In this document: piece by piece, positions 8,320 to 16,337 of the stretch
How positions within the stretch are numbered: position 1 is the stretch's first letter
How the letters are laid out: each line of letters starts with the position of its first letter
Assembly (NCBI GenBank): GCA_029261925.1
Contig: JAJDAJ010000020.1
Location: 1 to 64,000, forward strand
Direction: 5' to 3'
Length of the DNA stretch: 64,000 nucleotides
DNA from: Deltaproteobacteria bacterium
GTDB taxonomy: Bacteria > Myxococcota_A > UBA9160 > SZUA-336
Notes under the pieces: model-generated
Told to the model about the DNA's origin: nothing
Databases searched by the model: none
Seen by the model: the letters and a program-made list of their open reading frames with translations, nothing else
Position numbers and translations under genes: made by a program

Positions 8320-10005
8320 TCAGATCTCCGGTCGCAGGATCTGGCCCGGGTACGCGCCGGTGGCCTCTCCGCCGCGCAGGATCACCTGGCCCCCGACGAC
8401 GCTGGCCAGGAAGCCGTCGGCGTGCTGCACCAGGCGATGCGCGCCGCCGGGCAGGTCGGAGACCACCTCGGGCAGGCGCGGCGCGACGCGCGCCGGGTCG
8501 AAGATGGTGATGTCGGCCGCGGCGCCCTCGTGCAGCACGCCCCGGTCCAGGCCCCAGGCGCGCGCCGGTTGCGAGGTGACCATGCGCACGGCCTCCTCGA
8601 GCGCGAAGGCCTGGCGCTCGCGCACCCAGTACGACAGCAGGTGCGTGGGGATCGACGAGTCCATGATCTGCGACACGTGCGCGCCCGAGTCCGAGAAGGT
8701 CACGATCGTGCGCGGGTGCTTCATCAGCGCCAGCACCTGCGCGGGATCCTCGTTGGCGAACGGCTGCAGGAAGAAGCGCTTGCCATCGCGCTCCAGCGCC
8801 AGGTCCAGGAAGGTCTCGTCGGGATCGCTCCGGCGCTCGCGCGCGATCTCGCTGATCGTCCGGTGCGGACCGACCGCATCGTCCATCAGGTACACGTAGT
8901 CCCAGTCGGGCCGGCGCGCCTCCGCACCGATCGCCGAGCCGTACGGACCGCTGCGCGCCACCTCGACCAGCTTCGCCCGCGTGGCCGGGTCTCGCAGCGC
9001 GGCGATCTGCTCGGCCAGCGGGCGCTTGCGCAGGTCGCTCCAGTGGGGAAGCGTGTCGAAGGGCAGGTGGGTCTCGAACGAGAGCACCACGTTGAAGGCC
9101 CGCGCGTGCACCATGGCGAACATGCGGCCGCCGGCGTCGGCGGTCCGCTCCAGCTCGCTGATCCAGGTCCGCCAGCCCTCGGGGTCGCGCCGGTTCGAGC
9201 CGGTGCCCCAGGTGATCGGCCGCCCGCTGGCGACCGCCAGGGCGCGCAGGCGCTCGAGGTACGCCGGGATCTGGTCGCCGGTGACGTCCTCGTTGGCCAG
9301 CTCGAACACGCCCGCGGACTCCTCCCGCATGACGTCCACGAGCGCGCAGACCTCCTCCCAGCTCGCCAGGCGGCTGGCCACGGGCCGGTCGTCGGAGGTC
9401 TGGTGGTTGCTGGTGCGCGACGTCGTGAAGCCCGCCGCCCCCGCGCGCAGCGCGTCGCGCAGCTCGGCGCGCATGGCCTTGACGTCGTCGTCGGTGGCCT
9501 CGGACTCGAACGCGCGCTCGCCCATGGCGTAGGTGCGCAGCGCGGAGTGCCCGATGCACGAGGCGTAGTTGATGCCCTTGGGCAGGGCTCGCAGCGTGTC
9601 GAGGTACTCGCGGAAGGTCTCGAAGCGCCAGTCGATGCCCTGGTCCATGGCGGCGGCGTCGATGTCCTCGGCGCGCTCCAGGTTGCGCACCACCAGCTCG
9701 CGGGAGCCCTCCCGCGACGGCGCCAGCGTGAAGCCGCAGTTGCCCATCACCACGCTGGTCACGCCGTGCCAGCACGAGCAGCTTCCCATGGGGTCCCAGA
9801 AGATCTGGGCGTCCATGTGCGTGTGCAGGTCCACGAAGCCGGGCGAGACCACGTGGCCCTCGGCGTCGATCTCCTGGTCGGCGCGCCCGCCCACCTGGCC
9901 GATCTCGACGATGCGGCCCCCCGCCACGGCGACGTCGGCGCGCAGCCGAGGCGCGCCGGTGCCGTCGATGACCGTGCCACCGCGGATGATCAGGTCGTGG
10001 GCCAT
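8320..10005 (-). CDS. N-acyl-D-amino-acid deacylase-like amidohydrolase
   Basis: The 561-residue protein belongs to the D-aminoacylase branch of the amidohydrolase superfamily. The N-terminal beta domain carries IIRGGTVIDGTGAP, followed by the metal motif DLHTHMD. A bridging region GNCGF, internal histidines in the TSNHQ and VHARAF segments, and SDSGAH with the catalytic Asp come next. The Cys in GNCGF matches the zinc-ligand cysteine known in D-aminoacylases. Such enzymes hydrolyse N-acyl amides, but many environmental members act on unknown cyclic amides. The ATG has a GGGGGAAG ribosome site. Confidence 0.85.
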   Translation of the reverse strand: MAHDLIIRGGTVIDGTGAPRLRADVAVAGGRIVEIGQVGGRADQEIDAEGHVVSPGFVDLHTHMDAQIFWDPMGSCSCWHGVTSVVMGNCGFTLAPSREGSRELVVRNLERAEDIDAAAMDQGIDWRFETFREYLDTLRALPKGINYASCIGHSALRTYAMGERAFESEATDDDVKAMRAELRDALRAGAAGFTTSRTSNHQTSDDRPVASRLASWEEVCALVDVMREESAGVFELANEDVTGDQIPAYLERLRALAVASGRPITWGTGSNRRDPEGWRTWISELERTADAGGRMFAMVHARAFNVVLSFETHLPFDTLPHWSDLRKRPLAEQIAALRDPATRAKLVEVARSGPYGSAIGAEARRPDWDYVYLMDDAVGPHRTISEIARERRSDPDETFLDLALERDGKRFFLQPFANEDPAQVLALMKHPRTIVTFSDSGAHVSQIMDSSIPTHLLSYWVRERQAFALEEAVRMVTSQPARAWGLDRGVLHEGAAADITIFDPARVAPRLPEVVSDLPGGAHRLVQHADGFLASVVGGQVILRGGEATGAYPGQILRPEI

Positions 10006-10033
10006 GGGTCTTCCCCCTTGCTCGCTGGAGCGC

Positions 10034-11173
10034 TCAGGATGCCGGCAGGCCGTACAGGCGCCGGGGATTGCGGTCGAGCACCTGCTCGGCCGCGCCGGCC
10101 GGGCCCCGCGCGAGGATCTCGAGCGTCTCGCGCACGGCGCCCGGGAAGTCGTGGTCGGTGTGCGGATAGTCCGACGCCCAGACGAGCGATTCGGTGCCGA
10201 GCTGGTCGATCACGCCGGGGGCGCACTCGTCGTCGGGATCCATGGAGATGAAGCACTGGCGGCGGAAGTACTCCGAAGGCTTCATGTGAAGGTCGAGCTT
10301 GTGACCCCAGGTGCCCGCATGGCCATCCATTCGCTCGATCCAGTAGGGCAGCCAGCCGCAGCCGCTCTCCAGGAACACGAAGTTCAGCCGCGGGTAGCGC
10401 TCGAGCACGCCGTCGAGCACGAGGCCCGCGCAGGCCGCCATCTGCTCGAAGGGGTGCGACATCAGGTGGTGGAGCACCGGGTTCTCGCTGCGCTCCCGGC
10501 CCAGCGTGGGCAGGTGGTCGGAGATGCCCTCGTGCACGGTGACCGGCACGCCCAGCGACTGCGCGCAGTCCCAGAACGGGTCGTAGGCGCGGCTCTGGAT
10601 GGTGCGCCCCGCGTACGGGTTGGGGCGCATGAACGCGCCGCGGAAGCCGTGCTCGTTCGTGCAGCGCTCGAGCTCGGCGATCGACGCGCCGACGTCGGCC
10701 AGCGGCAGCAGCGCGATGCCGACCAGGCGCTCGGGATCGGCGCGGCAGTAGTCCGCCAGCCAGTCGTTGTAGGCGCGGCAGAGCACGGTCTGCAGCTCGA
10801 CGTCGGGCACCTCGGCCAGGAAGAAGGCCATGGTCGGGTAGAGGAACGCCAGGTCCATCCCGTCGAGGTCCATGTCGTCCAGGCGCGCCTTGGCGTCCCA
10901 GCCGCCGGGCCGGAGCGTCTCGGGGTAGTCCCCCTCGTCGCCCGGACGCGTGGGGTCGGGCGCGGCGTCGTCGCTGGCCTGCGTGCTCAGCCGGCTGGCG
11001 GTGCGCATCAGCAGGGTGTCGTCGACGATGTAGCAGAACAGGCCGTTCTCGTCGGTCACCGGCCGGGGCAGGCGCGCGTGCCAGCGGCGCTCGGTGTACT
11101 CCTGCCACAGGCCGAGCGGCTCGATCACGTGGCCGTCGGCGTCGATCACGAAGGGCTTGGAGGGGCTGCTCAT
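10034..11173 (-). CDS. Metal-dependent amidohydrolase (amidohydrolase 2 family)
   Basis: This is a 379-residue TIM-barrel hydrolase closely related to the protein at 5974. It has DADGHVIEP at the N-terminus, VTVHEG mid-protein, LESGCGWLPYWIERMD, KPSEYFRRQ and the catalytic-Asp motif ASDYPHTDH near residue 335. This architecture is common for decarboxylases or hydrolases of aromatic and cyclic acids. It heads the minus-strand series, reading divergently from the molybdopterin oxidoreductase across 54 bp, so both may share a control region. The substrate is unknown. Confidence 0.85.
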   Translation of the reverse strand: MSSPSKPFVIDADGHVIEPLGLWQEYTERRWHARLPRPVTDENGLFCYIVDDTLLMRTASRLSTQASDDAAPDPTRPGDEGDYPETLRPGGWDAKARLDDMDLDGMDLAFLYPTMAFFLAEVPDVELQTVLCRAYNDWLADYCRADPERLVGIALLPLADVGASIAELERCTNEHGFRGAFMRPNPYAGRTIQSRAYDPFWDCAQSLGVPVTVHEGISDHLPTLGRERSENPVLHHLMSHPFEQMAACAGLVLDGVLERYPRLNFVFLESGCGWLPYWIERMDGHAGTWGHKLDLHMKPSEYFRRQCFISMDPDDECAPGVIDQLGTESLVWASDYPHTDHDFPGAVRETLEILARGPAGAAEQVLDRNPRRLYGLPAS

Positions 11174-11192
11174 GACAGGATTCTGACACGGA

Positions 11193-11221
11193 GTGACGGA
11201 AAAAGCCCGGCCCTGTAGAAT
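11193..11221 (+). promoter_or_regulatory. Sigma-70-type promoter, probably leaderless
   Basis: A -35 element GTGACG (11193-11198) is separated by 17 bp from a -10 element TAGAAT (11216-11221). The ATG of the molybdopterin oxidoreductase follows six bases later at 11228. Transcription would start at the initiation codon, and no Shine-Dalgarno sequence is present. The element lies in the 54-bp divergent spacer with the amidohydrolase at 10034. Confidence 0.5.
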
Positions 11222-11227
11222 GGCGAG

Positions 11228-13435
11228 ATGACGCAGGTTCACAGCTCCATCTGCCGCTTCTGCCATGCTCACTGCGGGATCCAGGTCGAGGTTGCCGACG
11301 GCCGCGCGGTGAAGGTGTACGGCGACAAGGACAACCCGGTCTACCACGGCTTCAGCTGCGCCAAGGGTCGCTCGCTGCCCGAGGTGCACGCTCACCCGGA
11401 CCGCCTGCTGCACTCGCAGGCGCGGCAGGCCGACGGCAGCTTCGCGCCGATCGCGAGCGGCCGGGCCATGGATGAGGTGGCCGCGCGCCTGCAGCGCATC
11501 GTCGCCGAGCACGGACCGCGCTCGGTCGCGCTGTACCTGGGCACGTACTCGTTCCCGTACGTGGCCAGCTCGCCGCTGGCGACCGCGTTCATGCACGCCA
11601 TCGGCTCGCGCATGATCTTCACCAGCGCCTCGATCGACCAGCCCGGCAAGCCGATCGCCAGCGCGCTGCACGGCCGCTGGCTCGCGGGCCCGTACCAGTT
11701 CGACGAGTGCGACGCCTGGATGCTGGTCGGCGTGAACCCGCTGGTCGCCATGTCCAACGGCATCCCGAACTCCAACCCCGCGCGCCGCCTGCACCGCGCG
11801 AAGCAGCGCGGCCTGAAGCTGATCGTGGTGGACCCGCGCCGCAGCGAGACCGCCGAGGCCGCTCACCTTCACCTGCAGCCGCGCCCGGGCGAGGACCCGA
11901 CGATCCTGGCCGGCATGCTGCGGCACGTGACGCGCGAGGGGCTGTACGACCGAGAGTTCAGCGCCGCGCACGTCGACGGCATCGAGACGCTGATCCAGGC
12001 GGTCGAGCCGTTCACGCCGGAGTACGTCGCGCGCCGTGCCGGCGTGCGCGCAGCCGACCTGATCGAGGCCGCGCGCATCTTCGCGACGTCGCCGCGCGCG
12101 GGCACCACGGCGGGCACCGGACCGAACATGGCGCCGCGCGGCACGCTGACCGAGTACCTGCTGCTCGCGCTGACCACGCTCAGCGGCCAGTGGCGCCGCG
12201 AGGGCGAGGAGTTCCCCAACCCGTTCGTCACGCTGCCCGACTACACGCCCATCGCGCAGTCCACCGGGCCCGGGCGCGCCTGGGGCTACGGCGAGCGGCT
12301 GCGCGTGCGGGGCCTGACCGACGCCGCCTCGGGCCTGTCGGCGGCCGCGCTGGCCGACGAGATCCTGCTGCCGGGCGACGGGCAGGTGAAGGCGCTGATC
12401 AACCTGGGCGGCAACCCGATGGCCGCCTGGCCCGACCAGCTGCGCACGCACCGCGCCATGCAGGAGCTCGATCTTCTGGTCTCGCTGGAGCCGAAGCTCT
12501 CGGCCACCGCGAAGCTCGCCGACTACGTGATCGCGCCGCGCCTCTCGCTCGAGGTGCCCGGCCTGAGCATGCCCAACGAGTCGCTCTGGCACTACGCCGT
12601 GGGCCTGGGCTACCCGGTGCCCTACGGCCAGTACACGCCGGCACTGGTCGAGCCGCCCGCGGGCTCCGACGTGGTCGAGGAGTGGCAGTTCTTCCACGGC
12701 GTGGCGCGGCGCATGGGGCTGAAGCTGACGATGCGGCTGCTCAACGCCTGGGGCCCGCAGGGCGTCACGCCCCGCGTGGTGGAGCTCGACATGGAGCACC
12801 CGCCCACGACCGACGAGCTGTTCGAGATGATCTGCGCCGACTCGCGCGTGCCGCTGTCCGAGGTCAAGCGTCACCCCCACGGGGCGCTCTTCCCGACCGA
12901 GCAGCCCGTGGTCGTGCAGCCGCCCGACGCCGCCACGGCGGGGCGCTTTGACGTCGCCAACGAGGTCATGCTGACCGAGCTCGGCGAGGTCGCCGGCGAG
13001 AAGCCCGACCACGAGCGCGCGCCCGACTTTCCGTTCCGGCTGATCAGCCGCCGCCTGCGCGACATCCTCAACTCCACCGGCCGCGACGTGCCCCGGCTGA
13101 CCCGCAAGGGCCGGCACAACGCCGCCTACATGAACCCGGCCGACCTCAAGGCGCTGGGCGTGGCCGACGGCGACGTGGTCGAGATCCGCTCGCCCCACGC
13201 GTCGATCCTGGGGATCGTCGCGGCGGCCCCCGACGTGCGCGAGGGCGTGATCTCGATGGCGCACGCCTTCGGCGATGCGCCCGAGCACGATCACGCGCTG
13301 CGCGAGCTGGGCAGCAACACGGGCCGTCTGGTCCCGGTGGATCGGGAGTACGATCCCTACAGCGGCATGCCGCGCATGAGCGCGATCCAGGTCGCGGTGC
13401 GGCCCGCGGAGGCACCTGCCGCGCGGGCCGGCTGA
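11228..13435 (+). CDS. Molybdopterin-dependent oxidoreductase, DMSO reductase family
   Basis: The 735-residue catalytic subunit binds a bis-molybdopterin guanine dinucleotide cofactor. A [4Fe-4S] cluster is indicated by Cys9, Cys12, Cys16 and Cys44 (CRFCHAHC and FSCAKG). The molybdopterin core and a C-terminal molydopterin-dinucleotide binding domain (about 590-725, with SRRLRDILNSTGRD and MNPADLKALG) follow. The presumed molybdenum-ligand region, SASIDQPGK near residue 137, contains no Cys or Sec. No twin-arginine signal is visible and no electron-transfer subunit is adjacent, so a cytoplasmic single-subunit enzyme is likely. Oxidation or hydroxylation of a catabolic substrate is inferred from context. 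Confidence 0.85.
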   Translation: MTQVHSSICRFCHAHCGIQVEVADGRAVKVYGDKDNPVYHGFSCAKGRSLPEVHAHPDRLLHSQARQADGSFAPIASGRAMDEVAARLQRIVAEHGPRSVALYLGTYSFPYVASSPLATAFMHAIGSRMIFTSASIDQPGKPIASALHGRWLAGPYQFDECDAWMLVGVNPLVAMSNGIPNSNPARRLHRAKQRGLKLIVVDPRRSETAEAAHLHLQPRPGEDPTILAGMLRHVTREGLYDREFSAAHVDGIETLIQAVEPFTPEYVARRAGVRAADLIEAARIFATSPRAGTTAGTGPNMAPRGTLTEYLLLALTTLSGQWRREGEEFPNPFVTLPDYTPIAQSTGPGRAWGYGERLRVRGLTDAASGLSAAALADEILLPGDGQVKALINLGGNPMAAWPDQLRTHRAMQELDLLVSLEPKLSATAKLADYVIAPRLSLEVPGLSMPNESLWHYAVGLGYPVPYGQYTPALVEPPAGSDVVEEWQFFHGVARRMGLKLTMRLLNAWGPQGVTPRVVELDMEHPPTTDELFEMICADSRVPLSEVKRHPHGALFPTEQPVVVQPPDAATAGRFDVANEVMLTELGEVAGEKPDHERAPDFPFRLISRRLRDILNSTGRDVPRLTRKGRHNAAYMNPADLKALGVADGDVVEIRSPHASILGIVAAAPDVREGVISMAHAFGDAPEHDHALRELGSNTGRLVPVDREYDPYSGMPRMSAIQVAVRPAEAPAARAG

Positions 13436-13444
13436 GGAGGGCTC

Positions 13445-15121
13445 ATGGCGCTCGAGATCGCGATCCGCGGCGGCACGCTGATCGACGGCAGCGGGGCGCC
13501 CGCGCGGCGCGCCGACCTGGGCATCGCGAACGGGCGCGTGGTCGAGATCGACGCGCGGGTGACCGCCGCGCGCGAGATCGACGCGTCGGGCCGCCTGGTC
13601 ACACCCGGCTTCATCGACCTGCACACGCACTACGACCCGCAGGTGCTCTGGGACCCCGAGCTCACGCCCTCGAGCTGGCACGGCGTGACCGCCGTGGTCG
13701 CGGGCAACTGCGGCTACAGCATCGCGCCCAACCGACCCGAGGGCCGCGGCACGCTGCTGCGCACGCTCGACAAGGTCGAGGACATGCGCCTGGCCACGCT
13801 GGAGCAGGGCATCGAGTGGGACTTCGAGAGCTACGGCGAGTACCTCGAGCGCATCGAGCGCGGCGGCACCGCCATCGGCTTCGGGGGCTTCGTGGGCCAC
13901 ACGGCCGTGCGCATCTGCGTGATGGGCCAGGACGCCTACGAGCGCGAGGCGACCGGCGCCGAGATCGCGCAGATGCAGGAGCTGGTGGCCGACTCGATCC
14001 GCGCCGGCGCGCTGGGCTTCTCGACCGACCGGGCCGGCTACCACATCGGGGACGGCGGCCGCCCCGTGCCCTCGATCGCCGCCAGCCAGGCCGAGACCGA
14101 GGCGCTGCTGCAGGTGACCGCGCGCATCGGGCAGGGCATCGCGCACGTGGCACCGGGCGAGGACTCGAGCTGGCTGTACGACTTCCAGCCGCGGCTGGGG
14201 CGCACGCTCAACTGGTCGTCGATCCTGCAGTTCCCGCCCGAGCTCGGCCGCGACCACGACGCGCAGCTGGCGCGGCAGGAGCGCGCGCACGCCGCCGGCA
14301 TGGACATCTGGGCGCAGGTCACCTGCCGGCCGATCGTGCAGCAGATCTCGATGGCCGAGCCGACGCCGTTCTACCAGATGCCCGCGTTCGCGCCCTTCGT
14401 GGCGGCCGACCCCGCCGGGCGCCGGCGCTTGTACGCGGACGCGCAGTGGCGCGCACGCGTCTGGGCGGAGTTCCAGGGTGGGGCACGCGTCCATCCGCGC
14501 TGGGACACCTTCCTCGTCAGCGAGTCCGACGCCCACCCCGGGCTCTGCGGGCGCTCCGTGGCCGCCATCGCCGCCGAGCGCGGCGGCACCCCCTTCGACG
14601 CGATCTGCGCCGTGGCGCTCGACGACGACCTGGCCACCCGCTTCGAGGTCACCTTCGCCAACGACGACGAGGACGCCGTGCGCCGGCTGCTGCTGGGCGA
14701 CGGCTGCATCATGGGGCTGTCCGACGCGGGAGCGCACGTGGGCCAGATCTGCGACGCCGTGATGCCCACGGACTTCCTGGCGCGCTGGGTCCGCGACCGC
14801 GAGCTGATGCCCGTCGAGCGCGGCATCCACAAGCTCACCGGCGAGATCGGCGCGGTGCTCGGGCTGGAGCGCGGAACGCTGCGGCCCGGCGCGCCGGCCG
14901 ACGTGCTGGTGCTGGACTGGAATGCGCTGGACCCGGGGCCGATCCGCCGCGTTCACGACATGCCCGCGGACGGCGATCGCCTGGTCGCGGACGCCCCGGC
15001 CGGCATCGACTGGGCGCTGGTCAACGGCGTGCCCATCCGCGCCGGGGGCAAACCCTGCACCCGCGAGCTCGAGCGCCTGCCCGGCGGCGTGCTGCGCAGC
15101 CGCCCGGATGGCCCGAGCTAG
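13445..15121 (+). CDS. N-acyl-D-amino-acid deacylase-like amidohydrolase
   Basis: The 558-residue protein is a second D-aminoacylase-type amidohydrolase. It has IAIRGGTLIDGSGAP at the start, metal motif DLHTHYD, zinc-Cys motif GNCGYS, a His in GFVGHTA and SDAGAH with the catalytic Asp near residue 425. The ATG follows GAGGAGGG and lies 9 bp after the molybdopterin oxidoreductase stop, so the two are one transcription unit. Pairing of a molybdoenzyme with cyclic-amide hydrolases suggests sequential oxidation and ring opening of a heterocycle, but this is inference. Confidence 0.87.
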   Translation: MALEIAIRGGTLIDGSGAPARRADLGIANGRVVEIDARVTAAREIDASGRLVTPGFIDLHTHYDPQVLWDPELTPSSWHGVTAVVAGNCGYSIAPNRPEGRGTLLRTLDKVEDMRLATLEQGIEWDFESYGEYLERIERGGTAIGFGGFVGHTAVRICVMGQDAYEREATGAEIAQMQELVADSIRAGALGFSTDRAGYHIGDGGRPVPSIAASQAETEALLQVTARIGQGIAHVAPGEDSSWLYDFQPRLGRTLNWSSILQFPPELGRDHDAQLARQERAHAAGMDIWAQVTCRPIVQQISMAEPTPFYQMPAFAPFVAADPAGRRRLYADAQWRARVWAEFQGGARVHPRWDTFLVSESDAHPGLCGRSVAAIAAERGGTPFDAICAVALDDDLATRFEVTFANDDEDAVRRLLLGDGCIMGLSDAGAHVGQICDAVMPTDFLARWVRDRELMPVERGIHKLTGEIGAVLGLERGTLRPGAPADVLVLDWNALDPGPIRRVHDMPADGDRLVADAPAGIDWALVNGVPIRAGGKPCTRELERLPGGVLRSRPDGPS

Positions 15122-15256
15122 CCCTAGCCGCAGGCGGGAGGCCGCGGCCGGGTGCACCCCCGACCGGGGCGCCGATCGCGCCGGGAAGCGAGGCCCGGTG
15201 CTTGATCTGTCGAGCAGGAGACCGATACTCGAGGCCATGCCACGCGACGGAAAGCG

Positions 15257-16330
15257 ATGCCGGCGCGTACCTGGCTTCCCCGCGCTCCCGGGCCCTGCGT
15301 GACGCCCCCCGCGGCCAGCCGTACGCCCGAGCTGCACGACGGCAAGCGATGGGTGGAGATCCTCGCCCGCTACGGGGTACCCGATCCGAGGCGAAGTCTG
15401 GTCGAGCTGCTGCTCTCCGCGCTGCCGTTCCTCGCGCTCTGGGCGCTGATGCTGTTCTGCCTGGAGCGCTTCGGCTACTGGGCGTGCCTGCCCCTGGCCC
15501 TGCCCGCGGCGGCCTTCCTGGTGCGCCTCTTCCTGATCCAGCACGACTGCGGACACGGCTCGTTCTTCCGCGGGCGCGCGGCCAACGACCGCCTGGGCCG
15601 GATCATCGGCGTGCTCACGCTGACGCCCTACGGGTACTGGCGACGCGCCCACGCCATCCACCACGCCACGACCGGCCACCTCGACCGGCGCGGCATCGGC
15701 GACGTGACGCTGCTCACCGTGGAGGAGTACCGGGCCCTGCCGCCCTGGAAGCGCCTGGGCTACCGGCTGTCGCGGGACCCGGTCGTGCTGCTCGGGCTCG
15801 GGCCACTGTTCCTGTTCGTGCTGAAGTACCGCCTGCCGGTGGGCCTGATGCGTGACGGCAAGGAGGTCTGGATCAGCGCGATGTCGACCAACCTCGCCAT
15901 CGCCGCGGTGGTGGTCGGCATGAGCCTGCTGGTGGGCATCCGGGAATTCCTGCTGATCCAGCTCCCGATCACGCTGCTCGCCGGCTCGATCGGGGTCTGG
16001 CTGTTCTACGTGCAGCACCAGTTCGAGGACGCCTACTGGGCGCGGCAGGGCGGCTGGAGCTTCCACGCGGCCGCCCTGCAGGGGGCCACCCACTACGATC
16101 TGCCGGGCGTGCTGCGCTGGCTCACGGCCAATATCGGGGTGCACCATGTGCACCACCTGGCGAGCCGGATTCCCAGCTACCGGCTGCGGGAGTCCCTCGC
16201 CGACCACCCCGAGCTGCGCGACGTGGGCCGTCTGACGCTGCTGGAGAGCGTGAGGTGCTTCCGCCTCGCGCTCTGGGATGAGGAGGCCAGCCGGCTGGTC
16301 GCGTTCCGCGAGCTCCGCGCGCGGGGCTGA
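15257..16330 (+). CDS. Membrane fatty acid desaturase
   Basis: The 357-residue integral membrane di-iron desaturase has the three histidine boxes HDCGH (96-100), HAIHH (132-136) and HHVHH (near residue 295), with transmembrane pairs between them. The HDCGHGSFF and QHQFEDAYWA segments are typical of acyl-lipid delta-12/omega-6-type bacterial desaturases. It would introduce double bonds into membrane lipid acyl chains using molecular oxygen. A GTG at 15299, fourteen codons downstream, is an alternative start and removes a leader with no obvious conservation. The gene converges on rnr. Confidence 0.88.
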   Translation: MPARTWLPRAPGPCVTPPAASRTPELHDGKRWVEILARYGVPDPRRSLVELLLSALPFLALWALMLFCLERFGYWACLPLALPAAAFLVRLFLIQHDCGHGSFFRGRAANDRLGRIIGVLTLTPYGYWRRAHAIHHATTGHLDRRGIGDVTLLTVEEYRALPPWKRLGYRLSRDPVVLLGLGPLFLFVLKYRLPVGLMRDGKEVWISAMSTNLAIAAVVVGMSLLVGIREFLLIQLPITLLAGSIGVWLFYVQHQFEDAYWARQGGWSFHAAALQGATHYDLPGVLRWLTANIGVHHVHHLASRIPSYRLRESLADHPELRDVGRLTLLESVRCFRLALWDEEASRLVAFRELRARG

Positions 16331-16337
16331 GTACCGG

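Noticed and set aside
11228-13435. Selenocysteine in the molybdopterin oxidoreductase active site
   Set aside because: There is no in-frame UGA. The ligand region reads SASIDQPGK with neither Sec nor Cys.
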